A stretch of DNA of 10,828 bases from UBA1181 sp045601045 (GCA_045601045.1 JAZRZA010000050.1:1-10828); one strand, 5' to 3'. Positions 1-6,401 are shown, counted from the stretch's first letter. The notes: generated by a model from the sequence alone, not told the origin. Numbers and translations: made by a program.

Positions 1-666
1 CGCCTCGGAGAGGGCTGACACCTTCGCCTTTTCGATGAGTTTCAGTAAAGCCTCGTCGGCTATTTCGTAGATTTCGGGATCCAAGTTCTCCATATTGCCT
101 AAGTTTTTAATCGTTTCCAGCCAGATGTCCTTGGGTGTGAGGCCGCTCTTCTCTACGGCCAGTTGGAAGTTGGGCAGCGAAATGTAGTATTTGCGCATCC
201 TATCCCAGAATTCGGTCCGCTTGTCGATGTCGAACTCGGCAGTACGGGTCACCACCTCTTCCAGCTCCGCCATCGGAACACCCAAGATGAACACGCCGAT
301 CAGTCGGGGGATATCCTCTTCTCTTTCGCTCCAGGAGACGCCCCGCTTGATGTGTTTGTCCATCAGATTGTAAAGGTAATAATTTGCCCGTGTTTTGAAA
401 AACGGATGAGTGTAATTTTGCATCTCTACGATCACATCGTCGCCGTTGTCCAATTGACAACGCAGGTCGAATGTGACGCCTCGCAGCTCCGGATGGTCGC
501 GGATCTGCTCCACTGGAAGGAATTCCAAGTGTTCGATGGTTCCGTAGTCTTCGCTGAGAATCGCATTGAGGAAGGACTTCATCGCCTTCTCTTCTCCCAT
601 ACAATGTTTAAACCCGAAATCGGTTTTGAGGTCAATGTACACACCTCTGTTAACTGTCTTCGTCAT
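1..666 (-). CDS. Rpn family recombination-promoting nuclease / PD-(D/E)XK transposase, 3' end outside window
   Basis: Reading the minus strand from the ATG at 666 gives 222 codons with no stop, so the C-terminus lies beyond the window. The N-terminus (YIDLKTDFGFK, residues 10-20, then SFLNAIL, 31-37) is the usual opening of PDDEXK_2/Rpn (YhgA-like) proteins. The nuclease core follows: FDLRC with Asp67, then VEMQ with Glu81 and Gln83, the family's D...ExQ active-site pattern. Known members are metal-dependent DNA endonucleases that promote RecA-independent recombination, and many are annotated as transposases. About 220 of a usual ~300 residues are visible and the core is intact. No terminal inverted repeats are seen on the visible side. 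The upstream start is preferred over an internal Met at residue 23 because the conserved TDFGFK motif precedes that Met. Family assignment is firm; activity and mobility are inferred. Confidence 0.88.
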   Translation of the reverse strand, partial: MTKTVNRGVYIDLKTDFGFKHCMGEEKAMKSFLNAILSEDYGTIEHLEFLPVEQIRDHPELRGVTFDLRCQLDNGDDVIVEMQNYTHPFFKTRANYYLYNLMDKHIKRGVSWSEREEDIPRLIGVFILGVPMAELEEVVTRTAEFDIDKRTEFWDRMRKYYISLPNFQLAVEKSGLTPKDIWLETIKNLGNMENLDPEIYEIADEALLKLIEKAKVSALSEA

Positions 667-720
667 TTTCAAAACAGGTTTGTGAATAATGGTTGTTATT
701 ATCTCTTAATAAGTTATGTG

Positions 721-728
721 CAAAGATA
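721..728 (-). promoter_or_regulatory. Bacteroidales -7 element for the Rpn gene
   Basis: TATCTTTG on the minus strand matches the TAnnTTTG -7 consensus. It lies about 55 nt upstream of the ATG at 666. No convincing TTTG -33 box is present at the expected spacing. It is divergent from the transporter promoter in the same gap. Confidence 0.55.
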
Positions 729-783
729 TCAAAATGTGTATTATCTACATAATAAATTGATGAAAAATTTCCCAATCTCTTCG

Positions 784-791
784 TATCTTTG
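784..791 (+). promoter_or_regulatory. Bacteroidales -7 element for the DMT transporter gene
   Basis: TATCTTTG lies 17 nt before the ATG at 809, so the untranslated leader would be very short (about 10-12 nt). A TTG at 757-759 is slightly too far upstream (24 nt) to be a good -33 box, so the upstream element is weak or missing. Confidence 0.6.
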
Positions 792-808
792 CGCCACAAA
801 TTAGAGAG

Positions 809-1729
809 ATGAAAGAGAAGAGTTTGTTACGGGGACATCTATTGATGTTAGCGGCCAGTGTGATGTGGGGACTTATGGCTCCATTGGGCAAGGACGCGAT
901 GAGTCACGGCATCTCCGGGTTGGAGATGATCACATTCCGTGTGTCGGGTGCGGCGCTCTGTTTCTGGATAGCCAGTTTTGTTCTAAAATTGAAAGGAGAA
1001 CCTCTTCAGGAGGAGCGTTTAACAAAAAAGGATTATTGGGGACTCTTGGGCGCGGCGCTCTTCGCCATCATCTTTAACCAATGCAATTATATCATCGGAC
1101 TCAGCATTACCTCTCCGCTCAATGCCAGTATCATGACCACTGTCATGCCTATCTTCACGATGGTGATGGCCTTTCTCTTTTTGCGGGAACCGATTACTTG
1201 GATGAAGTTCGTCGGCGTCATTTTGGGCGCTTGCGGAGCGGCCACCTTGATATTGGCTTCGGCCAATGGTGCGATTGGCGGGGGCGTTTTGAAGGGTGAC
1301 CTAATGTGTGTGGCGGCTCAGTGCAGCTACTCGATCTACTTGACCGCCTTTAAGGGAGTGATACAGAAATTCTCCGCCGTTACCTGCATGAAGTGGATGA
1401 TGACCTTCGCCACGATCATCGTCCTCCCTTTTTCCGCGCCTCAATTCCTTGCCACAGACTGGAGCGCTATTGCGACGGGTGTCTGGTTGGATACCCTATT
1501 TGTCGTGTTCTGTGGTACCTTCTGCGCATTCCTTTTCAGCGTGACGGCCCAGAAGGTGCTTCGCCCTACCATTGTGGCGATGTATAATTACATGCAGCCT
1601 GTGGTCTCCTGTACCGCTTCGGTTTTATTGGGGATCGGTGTGTTGAGTTGGAGCCATCCGGTGGCCATCGCCCTGATCTTCACGGGAGTTTATCTGGTGA
1701 ACCGGTCGAGGGCGAAGGGAAGTAATTAA
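809..1729 (+). CDS. DMT superfamily (EamA/RhaT-like) inner-membrane transporter
   Basis: The product is about 306 residues, the usual length for a ten-helix DMT permease made of two EamA repeats. The first repeat begins with HLLMLAASVMWGLMAPLGK (about residues 9-27), with the small-residue/Trp-Gly signature of EamA helix 1. It ends near FLFLREPITWMKFVGVILG (121-139), where the conserved Arg-Glu-Pro pattern is visible. The second repeat starts near GDLMCVAAQCSYSIYL (162-177), and a matching Tyr-x-x-Pro-Val segment lies near 260-265. Hydrophobic stretches cover most of the chain, with a short basic tail (NRSRAKG). The substrate cannot be read from the sequence; relatives export amino acids, metabolites or sugars. 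The gene appears to be transcribed alone from the promoter at 784-791 and converges on the XRE gene. Confidence 0.9.
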   Translation: MKEKSLLRGHLLMLAASVMWGLMAPLGKDAMSHGISGLEMITFRVSGAALCFWIASFVLKLKGEPLQEERLTKKDYWGLLGAALFAIIFNQCNYIIGLSITSPLNASIMTTVMPIFTMVMAFLFLREPITWMKFVGVILGACGAATLILASANGAIGGGVLKGDLMCVAAQCSYSIYLTAFKGVIQKFSAVTCMKWMMTFATIIVLPFSAPQFLATDWSAIATGVWLDTLFVVFCGTFCAFLFSVTAQKVLRPTIVAMYNYMQPVVSCTASVLLGIGVLSWSHPVAIALIFTGVYLVNRSRAKGSN

Positions 1730-1767
1730 GAATTATGAGTTAAGAATTATGAGTTTGGAGTTAAGAA
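1726..1767. repeat. AT-rich heptanucleotide tandem repeat in a convergent gap
   Basis: TTAAGAATTATGAG occurs twice in tandem (1726-1739 and 1740-1753). A degenerate third unit follows (TTTGGAGTTAAGAA). The underlying period is 7 nt (TTAAGAA/TTATGAG). The array starts inside the transporter stop codon. Related heptads occur after hisG and before hisC. No convincing intrinsic terminator was found between this array and the XRE gene. Confidence 0.7.
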
Positions 1768-1807
1768 ATGTCAGTCCGGCGGATTTTTTGTTATTGGATG
1801 TTCTGTA

Positions 1808-2113
1808 CTAATTCAGCATTACCTTCCCTATCCCATCAAGATGTAGTTCCGCTTTAATGCTCATCGCTTTGAATATTTTGGCAATGGTCTTAATTGTAAG
1901 ATTACTGCCATTTTCTATCTTGCAAATTTGAGCTTTGTGGACACCTATCATCTCTCCTAATTGTTCCTGGGTGAGATGATTTGCTAAACGTGCTTTTTTA
2001 ATAGATTCTCCAATCAAAAATTCCTCCACATTTGACTCGTATTCATCTCTTAATTTTGTGCCCTTGGCGCCTAAGAGATTCTCTAGCGCCTCTTCTTGAG
2101 AGTATAATTTCAT
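1808..2113 (-). CDS. XRE-family helix-turn-helix protein, HigA-like antitoxin
   Basis: The product has 101 residues. A Cro/C1-type helix-turn-helix spans about residues 36-88: IKKARLANHLTQEQLGEMIG is followed by VHKAQICKIENG, which holds the recognition helix and the IENG turn typical of this fold. The N-terminal part (LENLLGAKGTKLRDEYE) is the acidic/coiled lead-in seen in HigA antitoxins that pair with RelE/Gp49-like HigB toxins. In such systems the antitoxin follows the toxin, binds the operon promoter and neutralises the mRNA-cleaving toxin. Here its ATG overlaps the TGA of an apparent HigB remnant (ATGA), the tight coupling usual for toxin-antitoxin pairs. With no intact toxin visible it is likely an orphan antitoxin or regulator. 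The HTH fold is firm; the HigA role is inferred. Confidence 0.85.
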   Translation of the reverse strand: MKLYSQEEALENLLGAKGTKLRDEYESNVEEFLIGESIKKARLANHLTQEQLGEMIGVHKAQICKIENGSNLTIKTIAKIFKAMSIKAELHLDGIGKVMLN

Positions 2114-2223
2114 TGTTTCTTTTCCTTTTTAAGTTCGTCTAAATAATTATTTTTAATAACTGCTGCCTTTTGTATTTCCTTTGGGGGAGTCAAATTTAAG
2201 AAAAGTTTCCATAAAAGCAAACT
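2110..2223 (-). pseudogene. Decayed 3' end of a HigB (RelE/Gp49-like) toxin gene
   Basis: Upstream of the antitoxin, a 37-codon open stretch runs from a stop codon (2224-2226) to a TGA at 2110-2112. Its last part reads TPPKEIQKAAVIKNNYLDEL followed by KKEKKQ. This resembles the C-terminus of Gp49-like HigB toxins, where a KKTxKTPxxEIxKA pattern is followed by a charged helix. Just upstream, the neighbouring frame reads CKVCFYGNF, similar to the strand that normally precedes that motif, so at least one frameshift or small deletion separates the two parts. There is no start codon or N-terminal half in the ~45 nt before the Nudix stop. The match is from memory of the family, so the call is moderate. 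The alternative is a chance peptide in an intergenic leader. Confidence 0.5.
2191..2221 (-). promoter_or_regulatory. Putative promoter driving the XRE antitoxin gene
   Basis: On the minus strand, TTTG (2221-2218), a 19-nt spacer and TAAATTTG (2198-2191) match the Bacteroidota -33/-7 promoter. Transcription would begin near 2184, giving a ~70-nt leader. The promoter lies inside the toxin remnant, so the antitoxin could be expressed on its own. Confidence 0.5.
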
Positions 2224-2266
2224 TTACAGGTTCATAAATTTAATATAAAAGTCAGAAGAAAACATG

Positions 2267-2821
2267 TCACCAAGCGGTAACAGTGCTTCTTTTAAGAAAT
2301 ATTTCCCAGGCCAATCGCATCATAACGTTATAATCCTCCTGACTGACGATCTGCTCCATGTCTGTCCGTTTGACAATCACGGTTTCCAGGAATTCGTCCT
2401 CGTCTGGATTGTTCTTGCCGTATCCATCGACCACTACATAGTAGCAGCTCATCTTGTTCTCCATAAAGGCTGGATTGGGGCTACCTGTGTAGAGTTTCTC
2501 CAATTGAAGGACGTTCTCCTGTTTGATGCCCAACTCCTCATCCAACTCACGGTAGAGTGCCTCAAGGGGCGTCTCGCCCGTATCCACCATGCCGGAAGGG
2601 AACTCTGTAATCTCCCGGTTGATGCCGTGTCTGAATTGCTTCACCATCATGAAGTCATCCGAATCCGCACCGAGTTGAACGACTGCGCAGACCCAATCAG
2701 GTGCTTGCATCGATATGTACTTGCGTTCTACCCCTTTCGGATCAATCTTTCTTGTTGTCTGAATGGTGCCGATGGGTGTTTTCATCATCACTTCCGTCTC
2801 TTTGATTTCCCAGTTCTTCAT
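2267..2821 (-). CDS. Nudix hydrolase, ADP-ribose pyrophosphatase-like
   Basis: The product has 184 residues, typical for a single-domain Nudix enzyme. The Nudix box spans residues 77-99 and fits the consensus exactly: Gly77, five residues, Glu83, seven residues, then RELDEELGI with the metal-binding REUxEE glutamates. Before it, VCAVVQL and VKQFRHGINREITEFPSG (60-77) form the QxR...ExPxG pattern of ADP-ribose pyrophosphatases. After it comes a SPNPAFMENKM loop. Such enzymes hydrolyse ADP-ribose or related nucleoside diphosphate derivatives in the cytoplasm. The substrate is not settled by sequence alone. The gene diverges from nadE, so an NAD/ADP-ribose link is plausible but not proven. It has its own promoter (2841-2870), and its leader is only about 15-20 nt. 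Confidence 0.9.
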   Translation of the reverse strand: MKNWEIKETEVMMKTPIGTIQTTRKIDPKGVERKYISMQAPDWVCAVVQLGADSDDFMMVKQFRHGINREITEFPSGMVDTGETPLEALYRELDEELGIKQENVLQLEKLYTGSPNPAFMENKMSCYYVVVDGYGKNNPDEDEFLETVIVKRTDMEQIVSQEDYNVMMRLAWEIFLKRSTVTAW

Positions 2822-2840
2822 ATAATCTTCTGTTGTGTGT

Positions 2841-2870
2841 CAAAGATACACATAATACCAATAAAACAAA
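2841..2870 (-). promoter_or_regulatory. Promoter of the Nudix gene
   Basis: On the minus strand, TTTG (2870-2867), an 18-nt spacer and TATCTTTG (2848-2841) fit the Bacteroidota promoter consensus. The -7 element ends 19 nt before the ATG at 2821. Confidence 0.75.
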
Positions 2871-2902
2871 AACAAATTTAGATTTTTTTTGGAAGAAATC
2901 TA

Positions 2903-2933
2903 TTTGTGGGCACTGATGATAATTATATCTTTG
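2903..2933 (+). promoter_or_regulatory. Promoter of nadE
   Basis: TTTG (2903-2906), a 19-nt spacer and TATCTTTG (2926-2933) form a textbook Bacteroidota promoter. It lies downstream of an in-frame ATG at 2889, which excludes that start and supports translation from 2982. It is back to back with the Nudix promoter, their -33 boxes being ~35 nt apart. Confidence 0.8.
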
Positions 2934-2981
2934 TCCATCATAGATTTAGATAAAACACATCATTTTCTTTGTCATCAAGTT

Positions 2982-4910
2982 ATGAGAAACCATGGATATG
3001 TCCGGGTAGCGGCAGCGGTACCCAATGTGAAGGTGGCGGATTGCGTCTATAATGCGGACCACATTCTTCGAATGATTCAATCTGCGGAGAGCCAGGGTGT
3101 TCAAATCGTTTGTTTCCCTGAGTTGTCCATCACAGCCTATACCTGCGCGGATCTCTTTTATCAATCCACTTTGTTGCAATCCGCACAGCGTGAATTGTCC
3201 CGAATATTAGGAGAAACGGCCCACTCATCTATCATCTTCCTCGTAGGCTTGCCTTTGGTGCAGAATGGTAGGATGTTCAATGTGGCGGCGGTCTGCCAGG
3301 CTGGCAAAATCTTGGGTGTCGTTCCGAAGATGTATTTGCCTAATTACAATGAGTTCTACGAAAAGCGTTGGTTCACCTCTGGTAAGGATATCACCAGCAA
3401 TACGGTGACTCTCTGTGGACAAACTGTCCCATTCGCCTCCGAATTGCTTTTTGGCGATGATGAGGTGAAGTTTGCCGTGGAGATTTGCGAGGATGTTTGG
3501 GTGCCGTTGGCGCCAAGTAATTTCCACGCCTTGAATGGCGCGCAGATCATCTTCAACCTATCCACCAGCAACGAATTGTCTGGCAAGAACGCCTATTTGC
3601 AGCAGATGTTGCAGCAACAAGCCTCAAAGTGTGTGACCGGTTATGTTTACGCCTCGTCGGGCTTTGGCGAATCGACGACGGATTTGGTCTTCGGTGGCAA
3701 TGGCTACATCATCGAGAATGGACGATTTTTGGCGAAGTCTGAACGTTTTTCATTTGACGAGCAATTGATTATCAGCGAAATAGATGTGGAGAGTCTGAAT
3801 CTCGACCGATTGAAGAATTCAGGATTTTACAGAGGTAAGACGGATCTCACGAAAGAGTATACCACGGTAGAGGCGCCGCTTCGCGAAATCGAGTTGACGA
3901 AACTTTACCGTCCTGTATCCTCCCATCCGTTTATGGTGGCCGAGAGCCAGATGGACGAGCGTTGCAAGGAGATCTTCTCCATCCAGGTGGGTGGTTTGGC
4001 GACCCGTCTCCACCATACAGGTATCAAAACGGCTGTGGTGGGTATCTCAGGTGGTTTGGATTCCACCCTCGCTCTGTTGGTGACGGTGAAGACCTTCGAT
4101 AAGTTGGGAATACCTCGATCGAATATCTATGGCATCACCATGCCAGGTTTCGGAACGACGGGCCGTACCTACAACAACGCCATCAATATGATGAAATCGT
4201 TGGGTGTCACCATCAAGGAGATCTCCATTAAAGATGCTTGCATACAGCATTTCAAGGACATAGAGCATGATCCGGCCAATTTGAATGTGGTTTACGAGAA
4301 CTCGCAGGCGCGTGAACGTACCCAGATCTTGATGGATTATTCCAACAAGGTAAATGGCTTGGTGATCGGAACGGGAGACCTCTCCGAATTGGCTTTGGGA
4401 TGGTGTACCTACAATGGCGACCAGATGAGTATGTATGCGGTCAATACCGATGTGCCTAAGACCTTGGTGCGTATTTTGGTGAAATATGTGGCGCTCAACG
4501 AGGTGGACGATGCGACGAAGACCACGTTGATGGATGTCATCGACACCCCTGTCAGCCCAGAGTTGTTGCCAGCCGACAAGGATGGTAACATCGCGCAGAT
4601 TACAGAGGATTTCGTCGGTCCGTACGAGTTGCATGATTTCTTCATCTTCTATATGCTCCGTTACGGATATTCTCCGAAGAAGATTTTCTTCATGATCATG
4701 CAGGCGCAAAACAAGTATGATAAGGCGACTGTTTTGAAGTGGTTGAAGACCTTCTACCGCCGTTTCTTCATCCAGCAATTCAAGCGTTCCTGCATGCCGG
4801 ACGGTCCGAAGGTAGGATCCATCGCACTTTCGCCAAGAGGAGATTTGCGTATGCCAAGCGACGCAAGTTTCAATATCTGGATGAAAGAAATTGAAGAATT
4901 AGGGGCGTAA
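2982..4910 (+). CDS. nadE: Glutamine-dependent NAD(+) synthetase (two-domain)
   Basis: The enzyme converts nicotinic acid adenine dinucleotide plus ATP and glutamine to NAD in the cytoplasm. The 642-residue product has two domains. The N-terminal nitrilase-type glutaminase (about 1-270) shows the catalytic triad: Glu47 in FPELSITAYT, Lys116 in VPKMYLPNYNEFYEKRW and Cys169 in VEICEDVW. The C-terminal synthetase (about 320-642) has the PP-loop SGGLDST at 356-362, followed by MPGFGTTGRTYNNA (387-400) and GTGDLSELALGWCTYNGD (463-480). The start at 2982 is chosen because GYVRVAAAVPNVKVADC is the conserved N-terminus and because the promoter at 2903-2933 lies between it and an upstream in-frame ATG. 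The -7 element is 48 nt before the ATG. The gene is transcribed alone and ends at the terminator at 4931-4967. Its last 18 bases recur at 6331-6348. Confidence 0.97.
   Translation: MRNHGYVRVAAAVPNVKVADCVYNADHILRMIQSAESQGVQIVCFPELSITAYTCADLFYQSTLLQSAQRELSRILGETAHSSIIFLVGLPLVQNGRMFNVAAVCQAGKILGVVPKMYLPNYNEFYEKRWFTSGKDITSNTVTLCGQTVPFASELLFGDDEVKFAVEICEDVWVPLAPSNFHALNGAQIIFNLSTSNELSGKNAYLQQMLQQQASKCVTGYVYASSGFGESTTDLVFGGNGYIIENGRFLAKSERFSFDEQLIISEIDVESLNLDRLKNSGFYRGKTDLTKEYTTVEAPLREIELTKLYRPVSSHPFMVAESQMDERCKEIFSIQVGGLATRLHHTGIKTAVVGISGGLDSTLALLVTVKTFDKLGIPRSNIYGITMPGFGTTGRTYNNAINMMKSLGVTIKEISIKDACIQHFKDIEHDPANLNVVYENSQARERTQILMDYSNKVNGLVIGTGDLSELALGWCTYNGDQMSMYAVNTDVPKTLVRILVKYVALNEVDDATKTTLMDVIDTPVSPELLPADKDGNIAQITEDFVGPYELHDFFIFYMLRYGYSPKKIFFMIMQAQNKYDKATVLKWLKTFYRRFFIQQFKRSCMPDGPKVGSIALSPRGDLRMPSDASFNIWMKEIEELGA
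4893..4910. repeat. Left copy of an exact 18-bp direct repeat flanking the ATPase segment
   Basis: GAAGAATTAGGGGCGTAA forms the last five codons and stop of nadE. The identical sequence recurs at 6331-6348, with no further identity on either side. The two copies enclose the terminator, the 22-nt spaced boxes and the DUF4143 ATPase gene. Confidence 0.85.
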
Positions 4911-4930
4911 GGAGGAAAACAGTTATATCT

Positions 4931-4967
4931 ATGGCTAGACATTGTATTGTGTCTAGCCATTTTTTTT
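4931..4967 (+). terminator. Intrinsic terminator after nadE
   Basis: A perfect 11-bp stem (ATGGCTAGACA at 4931-4941, TGTCTAGCCAT at 4950-4960) with an 8-nt loop is followed by a run of eight T residues (4960-4967). It begins 20 nt after the nadE stop and isolates nadE from the ATPase gene. It lies inside the segment bounded by the 18-bp repeats. Confidence 0.9.
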
Positions 4968-5015
4968 GTTTGCAATATTGTAAAGGATTTTGTTATAGTC
5001 TTTTATGAGATATTT

Positions 5016-5092
5016 TTGAGTAAATTTTTGGTATAAATTGAGTAAAATTCAAAATAGAATTGAGTAAAATTTATTTTAGTTTTGAGTAAAAA
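5016..5092 (+). repeat. Four TTGAGTAAA boxes with an exact 22-nt period (iteron-like)
   Basis: TTGAGTAAA begins at 5016, 5038, 5060 and 5082, so the interval is exactly 22 nt three times, about two DNA helical turns. The boxes would face the same side of the helix. The period is not a multiple of three and the stretch is very AT-rich and noncoding. The last box lies inside the spacer region of the candidate ATPase promoter, about 38 nt before the start codon. This layout suits cooperative binding of a protein or an autoregulatory operator; the binding factor is unknown. Confidence 0.9.
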
Positions 5093-5096
5093 TATG

Positions 5097-5104
5097 TAGT
5101 TTTG
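5097..5104 (+). promoter_or_regulatory. Candidate -7 element for the ATPase gene
   Basis: TAGTTTTG fits TAnnTTTG and lies 25 nt before the ATG at 5130. At the -33 position there is only TTTT (5074-5077, 19-nt spacing), between the third and fourth boxes. A protein bound to the boxes could therefore block or aid polymerase. Confidence 0.45.
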
Positions 5105-5129
5105 TGTGTGAATTCTAAGATGACGGGAT

Positions 5130-6320
5130 ATGTATCAACGCAAGTATTATCAGATAATCAAGCAACGGATTGGTGAGGAACGGGGAGCCATACAGGTAAT
5201 AGTCGGACCTCGGCAAGTGGGAAAATCTACGGTTATAGGGCAGGTGCTTGATGACATTGACATACCCTATTTGTCGGAAACGGCAGATGCGATTGATCCC
5301 AATAATGGAGATTGGATCTCTTCCATATGGGCAAGTGCTAGAAGTGTCATGCAATTGAGGAAGCATAAGGAATTCCTTATTGTTATTGATGAGATACAAA
5401 AGATAAGGAATTGGAGTGAATATGTAAAAAAAGAGTGGGATTACGATACGCGTAACAAGATAAATATAAAAGTTGTTTTGCTGGGTTCGTCACGTCTGTT
5501 AATAAAAAAGGGACTCACTGAGTCTCTTGCGGGAAGGTTCGAATTAATAAGGATGGGGCACTGGTCGTATAGTGAGATGCGAGATGCCTTTGGTTTTGAT
5601 ATTAACCAATATATCTATTATGGTGGTTATCCTCAAGGCGCAAAGTACATCAAGAATGAGAAGCGTTGGAAGGATTATATTAAGGATTCCATTATTGAAC
5701 CAGTTGTTTCTAAGGATATCCTTATGACTACCACCATATACAAACCTGCATTATTAAAACAGTTGTTTGAACTGGCATGTGATTATTCTGGAGAGATTTT
5801 ATCTCTCACAAAAATGCTCGGTCAGTTGACTGACGCTGGTAATGTGACCACGCTATCAAACTATATCGAATTGTTGAACGATTGCCAAGCAGTCACAAAA
5901 CTTCATAAATTCGCCAATGATAATGCGAGGAAGTTTAACTCCGTGCCTAAATTTCAAGTGTATAATACTGCCTTGATGAGTGCGAACGCAGGTCGTGGTT
6001 TTGAGAGGGAGTTTACCGACCCCAAACGTTGGGGGCGGTGGGCGGAAACTGCCGTAGGAGCCTATTTGATTGGCAATGCGGAAGAATATGGATATCAGGT
6101 ATATTATTGGAGAGAGGAGAACATGGAAGTGGATTTTGTTTTGGAGAAAAAGGGTGAGACAATTGCTGTTGAAGTAAAGAGTGGTAGGAGAACCTCCAAT
6201 GAGGGGCTTTCCGCTTTTAGTAAAAAGTTTGCTCCAAAAATGGCTTTTGTGGTAGGTTCAGGTGCCTTTAGTTTTGAGGAATTCCTAACTTTGGATTTAG
6301 GTGCTTTTTTCGATGAATGA
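5130..6320 (+). CDS. AAA+ ATPase, AAA_14/DUF4143 family, with C-terminal PD-(D/E)XK-like fold
   Basis: The product has 396 residues, full length for the family. The N-terminal ATPase has Walker A GPRQVGKST (26-34) and Walker B FLIVIDEIQ (82-90). Downstream are a GSS motif (119-121) and the ESLAGRFELIRMGHWSYSEM segment (131-150) characteristic of AAA_14. A helical linker leads to the DUF4143 region (from about 190). Its tail has Glu306 (WAETAVGAYL), Asp335 (EVDFVLE) and Glu348/Lys350 (VEVKSG), the arrangement of a restriction-endonuclease-like active site that appears intact. Family members are numerous in Bacteroidota and archaea and their role is unsettled. The gene is more AT-rich than nadE and the his genes. 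It sits between 18-bp direct repeats, with 10 nt between its stop and the right repeat, which suggests acquisition. No terminator follows it before the his promoter. Family is firm; nuclease activity is inferred. Confidence 0.93.
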   Translation: MYQRKYYQIIKQRIGEERGAIQVIVGPRQVGKSTVIGQVLDDIDIPYLSETADAIDPNNGDWISSIWASARSVMQLRKHKEFLIVIDEIQKIRNWSEYVKKEWDYDTRNKINIKVVLLGSSRLLIKKGLTESLAGRFELIRMGHWSYSEMRDAFGFDINQYIYYGGYPQGAKYIKNEKRWKDYIKDSIIEPVVSKDILMTTTIYKPALLKQLFELACDYSGEILSLTKMLGQLTDAGNVTTLSNYIELLNDCQAVTKLHKFANDNARKFNSVPKFQVYNTALMSANAGRGFEREFTDPKRWGRWAETAVGAYLIGNAEEYGYQVYYWREENMEVDFVLEKKGETIAVEVKSGRRTSNEGLSAFSKKFAPKMAFVVGSGAFSFEEFLTLDLGAFFDE

Positions 6321-6330
6321 TAATATTCGA

Positions 6331-6348
6331 GAAGAATTAGGGGCGTAA
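6331..6348. repeat. Right copy of the 18-bp direct repeat
   Basis: It is identical to the nadE 3' end (4893-4910). It starts 10 nt after the ATPase stop and ends 25 nt before the his -7 element. Here it codes for nothing and looks like a leftover of the original nadE terminus or a target duplication. Confidence 0.85.
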
Positions 6349-6373
6349 TTCGCATAATTTCAAATATTTTATA

Positions 6374-6381
6374 TATCTTTG
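6374..6381 (+). promoter_or_regulatory. Promoter (-7 element) of the his operon leader
   Basis: TATCTTTG matches the Bacteroidota -7 consensus. Transcription is expected near 6388, 14 nt before the leader peptide ATG. The -33 element is poor (TTCG at 6349-6352, 21-nt spacing). Confidence 0.7.
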
Positions 6382-6401
6382 CATCGTTAAAACAAGAAGA
6401 T

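Noticed and set aside
163..804. 213-codon plus-strand open frame
   Set aside because: It is antisense to the Rpn nuclease gene, whose minus-strand product has clear family motifs. The plus-strand product has low-complexity His/Val-rich composition typical of a shadow frame.
1770..1800. TCCGGCGGA followed by T residues as a terminator after the transporter gene
   Set aside because: The arms are separated by a single base, so no stable hairpin can form.
2264..2881. 205-codon plus-strand open frame
   Set aside because: It is antisense to the Nudix gene, which has a perfect Nudix box and its own promoter.
4047..4778. 243-codon minus-strand open frame opposite nadE
   Set aside because: It is a shadow of nadE with no motif; the sense frame is certain.
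5120..5175. Short frame from an ATG at 5120 as an upstream leader peptide of the ATPase gene
   Set aside because: It overlaps the ATPase start, encodes no repeated residue and has no associated RNA hairpin.
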